From: Brachycybe producta
Taxonomy: Eukaryota > Arthropoda > Diplopoda > Playtdesmida > Andrognathidae
Assembly (NCBI GenBank): GCA_036925085.1
Contig: JAUPFP010000019.1
Location: 739,501 to 803,500 of the forward strand
DNA length: 64,000 nucleotides
Reading direction: 5' to 3'
Shown: positions 57,456 to 64,000 of the stretch, in pieces
How the letters are laid out: every line of letters starts with the position of its first letter
Position numbering within the stretch: the first letter of the stretch is position 1
Notes under the pieces: generated by a model
What the model was told of the DNA's origin: nothing
Seen by the model: only the letters and a program-made list of their open reading frames with translations
Databases searched by the model: none
Translations under genes and position numbers: made by a program

Positions 57456-57666
57456 ATTCTAACTTGGTGTGAGCATGCGCATTAGCGTCTATTGTTTTAC
57501 GTAGGAAAGTGATTGCAAATTAACGTTAGCAGCGCCCTCTATTGGTCAACTTTACAGTAAACTGCTTACATTAAACAATAGATGGCGCTGCTAACGTTAC
57601 TATGCAATCACTTTTTCTATGTAAAACGATAGACGGCAATGTGCATGCTCACACCAAAGTAGAATT
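57456..57666. mobile_element. Foldback element with ACTTGGTGTGAGCATGC termini
   Basis: The left arm reads TTCTAACTTGGTGTGAGCAT and the inverse arm ends ATGCTCACACCAAAGTAGAA. Inner arms contain GTGATTGCAAATTAACGTTA and CAGCGCCCTCTATTG. It begins about 20 bp after the adjacent MITE. Confidence 0.7.
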
Positions 57667-57750
57667 TTCAAACACTAATGAAACACAAAGTGTTTGGGGG
57701 TTGTATTGTATGACAAGTTTTTTTTTCTCTCTGTTGAAGGAACGTTACTG

Positions 57751-57915
57751 TACAGAGCCCTGTAAAGGCCATACAGTGAAAATAATTTTCATTGCAGTTG
57801 ACACTTTTTTTTTCCTAACCTAACCTAACCTTTGACAGAAAAAGTGTCAATGGACAGAAAAAGTGTCAACTGTAATGAAAATTATTTTCACTGTATGGCC
57901 TTTACAGGGCTCCGT
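57751..57915. mobile_element. Hairpin element of the GGAGCCCTGT group with CCTAA repeats in its loop
   Basis: Arms of about 57 bp (ACAGAGCCCTGTAAAGGCCA through GCAGTTGACACTTTTT, then the inverse) enclose a loop with CCTAACCTAACCTAACC and a duplicated GACAGAAAAAGTGTCAA. Confidence 0.75.
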
Positions 57916-58079
57916 ATTATTGCATATGAGACATTGAGTTGTACCTCTTTGTGTGTCATCTCAATATTCTTCTATGTGCGTGTATCACTATCTCTATGTA
58001 TAATCATTATTATCACAGTGTGTGTGTGTGTGTTCGCCTCACTCCACACAACACACATTGAATAAACACACAGCTAACC

Positions 58080-58778
58080 TAGTGACCTACTTTTCGAGCT
58101 AGCATAGCAACACAATGGGGCAACAGTTAATTTACAAGAGAAAGAGAAAAAAATAGAAAGTCAGAAACAAGAAGGAGAGAGAAAGAGAGAAGGAGAGAGA
58201 AAGAGAGAAGGAGAGAGAAAGAGAGAAGGAGAGAGAAAACGCACCATGCTTTTTAAAAGCAGGTGAACGCTAAAGCGGAACCAACCCCCCCCCCCTTTCA
58301 CTCACAAAGAAAAGCAACAAAACAAGAAGAAAAAAAAAACCTAGAACTTGGGGGGAGGAGAAATACAAGTTTAAAAGCGAAGCAATGAAAAAAAAAAAAA
58401 AAACCGCTGCTTCTTGCTTCCCTTTTTGCCTTCATCTTCTTTAAAACAACTATTTTGATCGTGACCCAAATATGCAAAATAAATTTTAAAACTGGCCAAA
58501 AAAAAAAACCCCCCTCCGAGAAGTAGAAAGAAAAAAAATTTCAGAACTTCTCTTTGAAATTAAAGTAATTTTTCTTCCCTTTTTTATGTAAAAAAAAAAA
58601 AAAAGATAGGAGGAATTATCTCTCTTATCAGATTACAAGGAGCTAGCAATTTGTTCACTTTGTTTGTTAAAATTAACAAAGTCAGAACTTTTCAAATTAA
58701 AAAAAAAAACAATAGCTAGTTTGTGAAAATAGTTAAAACACAATTTATAGTTTTCAATAAGCTCACAAGCTTCTTATA
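58080..58778. other. Purine-rich tandem repeat and A-runs, no gene
   Basis: At 58165-58240 a GAGAAAGAGAGAAGGAGA unit repeats about four times. C-runs at 58286 and 58511 and poly-A runs follow. Confidence 0.55.
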
Positions 58779-59079
58779 CCTTTGTACACACATGAGTTAA
58801 ATGAATTCAAATTAAATGTGGTTTAGGTGAATTATACAGAATCCAGTTAAGGACACATGAACACCAAATAAAAATTAACTTTATTATTAATATTTTAAAT
58901 TGAAATACTAAATCAATATTTTGTCAATAGTTTCTATATTCTATTTAAGTATTAACTCAATATTTTCAGATTATTAACTGAATAAATTGAATTCGACATA
59001 TTGTTTGTTTGCCCTTCACAGGGCTCTGTAGAACACAGTTATTTTTTAAATGCATTTAAATTATCAGGTGTGTACTAGG
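58779..59079. mobile_element. TA-flanked MITE, CCTTGTACACAC termini (copy 5)
   Basis: Ends CCTTTGTACACACATGAGTT and GGTGTGTACTAGG with TA on both sides. The interior is complete. Confidence 0.75.
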
Positions 59080-59181
59080 TATTAGAAAATTTCATATTTT
59101 ATTAATTTTAATAATTTTCATTAAACAAAAAAAATTAAAATATCAATCAACATGTAAATGACATTATTTTATAGACATTTC

Positions 59182-59608
59182 TAGAGATGGGCCATTCGAA
59201 ACCGGCGAATCTTGAAAAATATTCGAGATTCGAAAACTCGAATCTTCGCAGCTTTTTTCGTCTTTCGAATCCTAATCTTAAAAAAAAAAACTGTTAAAAA
59301 CTTTGGTAAAATTAGTTTTAACTCCATTGACGTCCAATAGAAGCGTTCACTAACACGAAAAACCGGCGATTGTTGCAATTTCGGTGGTTACCCGGATCAC
59401 CAATATAACCTTATGGCCTGACCCTGAGTGCCACACTTTTTTTTTATTAATTAATAATTTAATATTTAATATTATTTCATTTATTTTTATCTTCTTGAAA
59501 TGAGTAATATAGGATTCTTATACGAAGGATTCGAGAGATTCGGGAGATTCTCGTCGAGAACCTTTTAGGATTCAGATTCGACAAAATTTAGGATTCGTCC
59601 CACCTCTA
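59182..59608. repeat. GGTTCTCGAATCC-type repeat (copy 5, inverted)
   Basis: Ends TAGAGATGGGCCATTCGAA and CGTCCCACCTCTA, so the family has short TAGAGNTGGG inverted ends. The body matches in inverse orientation. Confidence 0.7.
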
Positions 59609-60548
59609 GAACGAAGTGCATTTCTAAAAATTTGGACAAATACCAATAATATAAATATTTTTTGTTTTATTTCTAAATTTGGAAATAGAAGTGCAACTTC
59701 CCAAAATTTAGAGAGAAAAAAAAACGAGTATAAATATTAAAAATTAGAAAAAAGTAGGCCTATAAATATTAAAAAATTTGAACAAATAAGTAGAAAATTA
59801 CTTATAAAAATGTAAAAAATTTAAAAAAATGAGACAAATAAGTAGAAAAATAACCAAAATTTCTTGATTGTAAAAAGCCATAAAAAACTGAGTAACCAAA
59901 AAGGAACAACAATAAACAGTAAAAATAAAACTTCAATTATGAAGTAAAAAACGCGCTCAAAAATTGAGCAAAAAAAGTTTAAAATGACTGACTATACGAA
60001 GATAGCCAAATCCACACACCAATAGGAGAAAAGGCAAATCTATACCAGTTTCACCACTGCCAAATGGCTCATCACGAGTCATCAGTAGAAAATATTGTTT
60101 GATCTTACTTTACCTTACCTAATCTGATCTTAACTTAGTCAAAATTTTAACAAAAATTATATATAAATTTCAAAATTTGGCCAAAAAGAAAAGAAAATTA
60201 CAAAATTTGAACAAAAAAGTCTTTTTTTTTTTATAAAATGTGAACTAAAAAAATTATAAATTTTCAAAATTTCACCAAAAATGTACAAGATTTATAAAAA
60301 AAAATTCAACAAAGATAAAGTTTACCTCCAGCTTAAAACTCACTTAGCTAGAGTTCATTTCAACGCCTCAGAGGTAAAGTGTGTTAAGTCACCAAACCTA
60401 AACTTTACAGAGGAGTCGAGTTATTCGAAAGATCTTATTTTCATATAAGATAAAAGAGAACTTAACGTGGTATACCACCACCTAGCGGCAGATGTGTAAA
60501 ACTGTGGATTTAACACTTTACTGCTAATACAACTTGACAAGCTGATTC
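59609..60548. other. AT-rich DNA, no gene seen
   Basis: Short AAATTT-type words recur without a clear period. No exon or TIR pair was recognised. Confidence 0.4.
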
Positions 60549-60552
60549 TTTA

Positions 60553-60685
60553 AGGTGAGTAGTACACACCAGGATTCTTTGGTTGCGATACATTGTTGCA
60601 GAGCTGCTCCGATACAATGGTGCGGGGCAGAATCGCAACTGACGCGATTCAGACTCGCAACAAAGCATCCCGGTGTGTACTACCC
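60553..60685. mobile_element. 133-bp TTAA MITE, GGTnAGTAGTACACACC termini
   Basis: TTAA at 60549-60552 and 60686-60689. Ends GGTGAGTAGTACACACCAGG and CCCGGTGTGTACTACCC. The body has TTGCGATACATTGTTGCAG. Confidence 0.7.
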
Positions 60686-60689
60686 TTAA

Positions 60690-60945
60690 AGGGTAGTGCA
60701 AACGGTAGGCTGAATCGGGTCAGTTGCGATGTGTTCTCGACTGAGAAAAGCTTGTGTGCCCAGTGCCCACCAACGTTTCTGTTTGTTCGCCCCTCTGGAT
60801 GCATATCACTATGTAGGCAACATACTGACACGGAACAATGTTGCGGGTTCTAATCGCGTCAGTTGCACTTCTATCCCGCAACATTGTATTGGAGCAGCCC
60901 CGCAACAATGTATCGCAACAAAGACTTCTGGTGTGTACTAGGCTT
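60690..60945. mobile_element. Second MITE abutting the previous one
   Basis: It starts AGGGTAGTGCAAACGG after the shared TTAA and ends TCTGGTGTGTACTAGGCTTT. It contains two copies of a CGCAACA(A/T)TGTAT word matching its neighbour. Confidence 0.55.
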
Positions 60946-61166
60946 TCAACAAAATGTGATTTAACGCAGTTTACCTCTTATATTCAAACAATATGTCACA
61001 ATAATTAATCACTGATTGAAATAATTTTCATTTATACAATATTTTCATCATTTTAACCAGATCCTATAGATCTATCATATATTGGAGACAAATCTTTTGT
61101 CCAATATATTTCCAAACTTTATCAAACTATCAGACTCCTGCCTAATATCAATTGTACTAAAGCCTA

Positions 61167-61642
61167 AAGCCCCTAACACACTAGCAACCTCCCATGCAAT
61201 TCAACTTGCAATGCAACCTGTGATGTGACTTGCAACTACAACTTTGTAATAAACTTCTATAGCACACACTATGCAACCTAGTTGCAATCAATTTTTTAAA
61301 ACCTCTTTGAAAAATAAAATGGCGTCCAGACATTATTTACAGGACGCCATTATGATTAGCCCCTAACAGGAAGTTCATAAACCGGAAGTCATGAAACCGG
61401 GAATTCGTTCAATGTTACATATGTCATTTCCGGCAAACAACCTGATTGGTTGTTTGTCAGAAAGTTACATGAAAAGTCTCTCAAAAGTTGAACCTGTGCA
61501 ACTCAATGAGACTGAGTTTGACACTAGTTAAAAAGAAAGTTTTATCAAGTTGCATGTCATATCACACTATAAACAAGGAAGTTGCAATGTCACACATTGC
61601 ACATTTTTATTGCATTAAAAGTTGCTAGTGTTTCATAGCGGC
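61167..61642. mobile_element. Element with CTAGCAAC/GTTGCTAG ends (fuller copy)
   Basis: The left end is AGCCCCTAACACACTAGCAA and the right end inverts to GCCGCTATGAAACACTAGCA, followed by TTAA. The body contains CTAACAGGAAGTTCATAAAC and AACCGGAAGTCATGAAACC. Confidence 0.65.
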
Positions 61643-61646
61643 TTAA

Positions 61647-62231
61647 AATGGTAAAACTTCATGGTTTTTATTTGGGCTACAGACAAGTACTTTTCTTAAC
61701 ATTTGCCACTAAATTTAATGGGGGTTTCAGTTGAGTCTTGAGACATAACAGAACTTGACTTTCTTTCAAGAATATCAATTCTCGACTCTTTTTTTTTTTT
61801 TTTCCTTTTCATAGTAAAAAGTTCTTCTTACATCATCATCATCATCAGATTCATCACTATAAAGTACTATAGAGTACAACTGTAATAGTTGATGAGTAAT
61901 AAAAATGATACAAGTCTACAAAAATGAATAATGGGTGACCGATTATATCATGAGTCTATCAACATTAAACTACTTACCTTTTTATTCTTTCACGTTTTTC
62001 TTTGGAATTTCTAGATCTATTCAAGAAGTTGGGTGCATTCGGAAACATCTAAGTTTTCTAACATTAAACCCCTTCTGAAATGATTGCTTTTAGAACTTAA
62101 TTTCTTCTTGTAAAAACTCTGCCCTTTTCAGAAGGCTCTGAAATAATCTTTTTAACATTATTTCAAGAGTTTTGAAAAGATAAAACACTAAAAACTGGCA
62201 GCACTGTGGCAGTGTGAAACCATGTGAAAAT
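61647..62231. other. AT-rich DNA, no gene seen
   Basis: A poly-T run near 61792, (ATC)n at 61832-61848. No exon recognised. Confidence 0.4.
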
Positions 62232-62404
62232 ACAGGCATCTGTAGACAGCTACAAAAATTTCTTTGGCTCCGCCCTTTTATGAGCGTCAGACCAAATATC
62301 AACCAATTAGAAATAAAATTAAGGTTGATATTGATTGATATTCGGTCTGACGCTCATAAAAGGGCGGGGTAAACGAAATCTTAGCGCTGGGCAGAACTGC
62401 CTGT
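62232..62404. mobile_element. ACAGGCA-family MITE variant
   Basis: Ends ACAGGCATCTGTAGACAGCT and GGCAGAACTGCCTGT. It has GGCTCCGCCCTTTTATGAGC and a central TTGATATTGATTGATATTCG inverted pair. Confidence 0.7.
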
Positions 62405-62460
62405 TTGTAAAGCCTCGTACAGACCAAAATTAGATGTTCACGAACCGTTTGGAAACTTTT

Positions 62461-62949
62461 TAGGGATGTGAGACATTCGAATCCCGCGAATTTTTAAAAA
62501 ATATTCGAAATTCGAAAACTCGAATCTTAGCGCTTTTTTCGTCTTTCGAATCTTTCGAATCCTAACCTAAAAAAACATGTTAAAAACTTCGGGAAAATTA
62601 GTTTTAACTCCAGTAACGTCCAATAGACGTTCACTAATAATAAAAAAAACTGGCGATTGTTGCAATTTCGGTGGTACCCGGATCACCTTGTGGCGACCCT
62701 TAGTGAAGCCACACTTATGTTAATATTTTATTTCATTTATTTGTATCTTCTTAATGAATAATAGAGGAATGTTATATGAAGGATTCCAGAGATTCAAGGA
62801 ATTCGAGAACCTTTTAGGATTCGGATTCGAGAAAATTTAGGATTCGGATTCGAGAAAATTTAGGATTCGGATTCGAGAAAATTTAAGATTCGGATTCGAG
62901 AAAATTTAAGATTCGGATTCGAGAAAATCTGGGAATTGTCCCACCTCTA
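62461..62949. repeat. GGTTCTCGAATCC-type repeat (copy 6, inverted, expanded end)
   Basis: Starts TAGGGATGTGAGACATTCGA and ends GTCCCACCTCTA. The terminal GGATTCGAGAAAATTTAGGA unit is repeated five times at 62818-62930. Confidence 0.7.
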
Positions 62950-63640
62950 GTTATTTTTCTCATTTATACTTTAATATGCATTTTTGAAGCAAATTGTAAT
63001 ACATATTTCACAGGGTTTTATTGCATATAAATCCGCTCTCTGTAGGCCAAAATAAATACGTTCTCTGCGCACACAAACATTTCCAGTCTTTTAATAACGA
63101 CTAACATAACATAAATAAATGTATGTAATAGATAAAAATCCAGACATGATCCATTTTAGTGTTTTTAAACGACATACCCCGCTTTTCTTTTTTCCTCTTC
63201 TTCCTCTTAAATTTTCTATCATAAAAAAGCATTACAGCCATTTTTATAACCAAGTAAATCCCCTTTCCCCAGGGTTCCCCTCAGCTTGTAAGAAGAACAA
63301 AAAAAAATGTTCGAAAGAATGTCTAAAATGCGCACTGCATAATAATTATAGTCCTTTGAAACATATGTATGGGTCACCTGACACAAACAAGACAACGTTA
63401 CCAAATCAAAAATGTTGCCAGTCCTAGTAAATCGCCTAATATCAAGCCTCCACCTCCAACCCTCGTCATGCGAGAAGAAATTCGCAAAAAAAAAAAAATT
63501 ACTGCCGGAACCCTGCACAGAGTGTTAAAAGTTGAAATTCAAGTGCCAGATTTTTTTTCTTCTTCTTGAATTCTCTGTGAAGATACACTGGTAACAAAAC
63601 AAAAAACTTCGCAATCCAAATCCACCATGAAAATTATGTG
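62950..63640. other. No gene established near the right edge
   Basis: Frames on both strands at 63119-63569 have no recognisable motif. I looked for NR5A exons on the minus strand and found none. Confidence 0.4.
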
Positions 63641-64000
63641 GCCCTTCTACGGAGCCCTGTTGAGGTTATGTCATCAACCGGGCTCCGTAGAAGGGCCACA
63701 TGTTAGTAAAGGTAGATATTTTTTTTTTTTATTTCGTCCTGTCCTTACGACATAGTATATCGTCCGGACGAGATAATAAGTCTTCCCGACAAGATCCTCA
63801 AGTCGTCCGGACAAGATACTAAGTCGGGTCTGAATGAAAGGATGAACATTGTAGGGTAACTCTAAAACACGAAACAGAATGTACATCAAATTGTAAGGAA
63901 GAAAAAAATCACATGATTTAATTTAAAAAATGGTTATGTTGTTCCACATCCATGTTAGTACAGTGTTCAGCCAAATCTATATGCATTTTGTTTCAGGTTT
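63641..64000. mobile_element. GGAGCCCTGTTGAGG foldback running off the window
   Basis: A perfect-stem hairpin at 63639-63703 (GGCCCTTCTACGGAGCCC and its inverse) is followed by GTCGTCCGGACnAGATA repeats, CATTGTAGGGTAACTCTAAA and CATTTTGTTTCAGGTTT at the edge. The order of blocks matches the nested copy at 51899-52252. Confidence 0.65.

Noticed and set aside
63119-63569. NR5A upstream exon
   Set aside because: Neither strand encodes the expected hinge or helix residues before VDDQM, and no zinc-finger motif is present.

Overview
The window is animal nuclear DNA. It is AT-rich, its genes are split by GT-AG introns, and there is no operon structure. Three conserved protein-coding genes are visible: ALG12 (minus strand, 3.6-11.1 kb), CDK9 (plus strand, 12.8-14.7 kb) and the C-terminal half of an NR5A/FTZ-F1 nuclear receptor (minus strand, 46.1-49.4 kb). 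NR5A limits the source to bilaterian animals. The AT-rich, transposon-crowded genome with short introns beside transposon-filled ones would suit a tunicate or similar invertebrate deuterostome, but that is inference only.

Layout. From 1 to 2.2 kb lie the 5' end of a BEL/Pao LTR retrotransposon (gag open to the window edge, tRNA-Tyr primer-binding site, part of its LTR) and the 3' end of an RTE-like LINE. ALG12 follows with eight exons placed to the base; its last ~75-80 codons are not found and probably lie left of position 1. ALG12 and CDK9 are head to head across about 1.65 kb that holds two inverted-repeat elements, each carrying a TGACGTCA (CRE/ATF-type) palindrome. From 14.7 to 46.1 kb I recognise no gene: this is a 31 kb field of small DNA transposons, foldbacks and tandem repeats. 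The NR5A ligand-binding domain is encoded by three exons at 46.1-49.4 kb. Its upstream exons, including the DNA-binding domain, are not seen and should lie right of 64 kb. From 49.4 kb to the end the window is again repeats, presumably a long NR5A intron.

The main biology beyond the three genes is the mobile DNA. By terminal inverted repeat (TIR) and target-site duplication (TSD) I separate: an ACAGGCA family with 9-bp TSDs; several hAT-like families with 8-bp TSDs; TA-flanked families, including a short mariner resembling human Hsmar1/MADE1 and an internally deleted mariner-like element; and at least seven TTAA-flanked families (piggyBac/Kolobok-type target choice). Many are nested, and several insertions can be read exactly because the empty site survives elsewhere in the window. 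No complete transposase gene is visible, so all appear non-autonomous here.

No prokaryote-style or defence-like gene system is present. The most unusual structures are a near-perfect 146-bp palindrome (41.5 kb), a 22-bp minisatellite open in all three forward frames (53.0-53.4 kb), a four-level transposon nest in ALG12 intron 1 with its empty site inside CDK9, and the CRE-carrying elements between ALG12 and CDK9.
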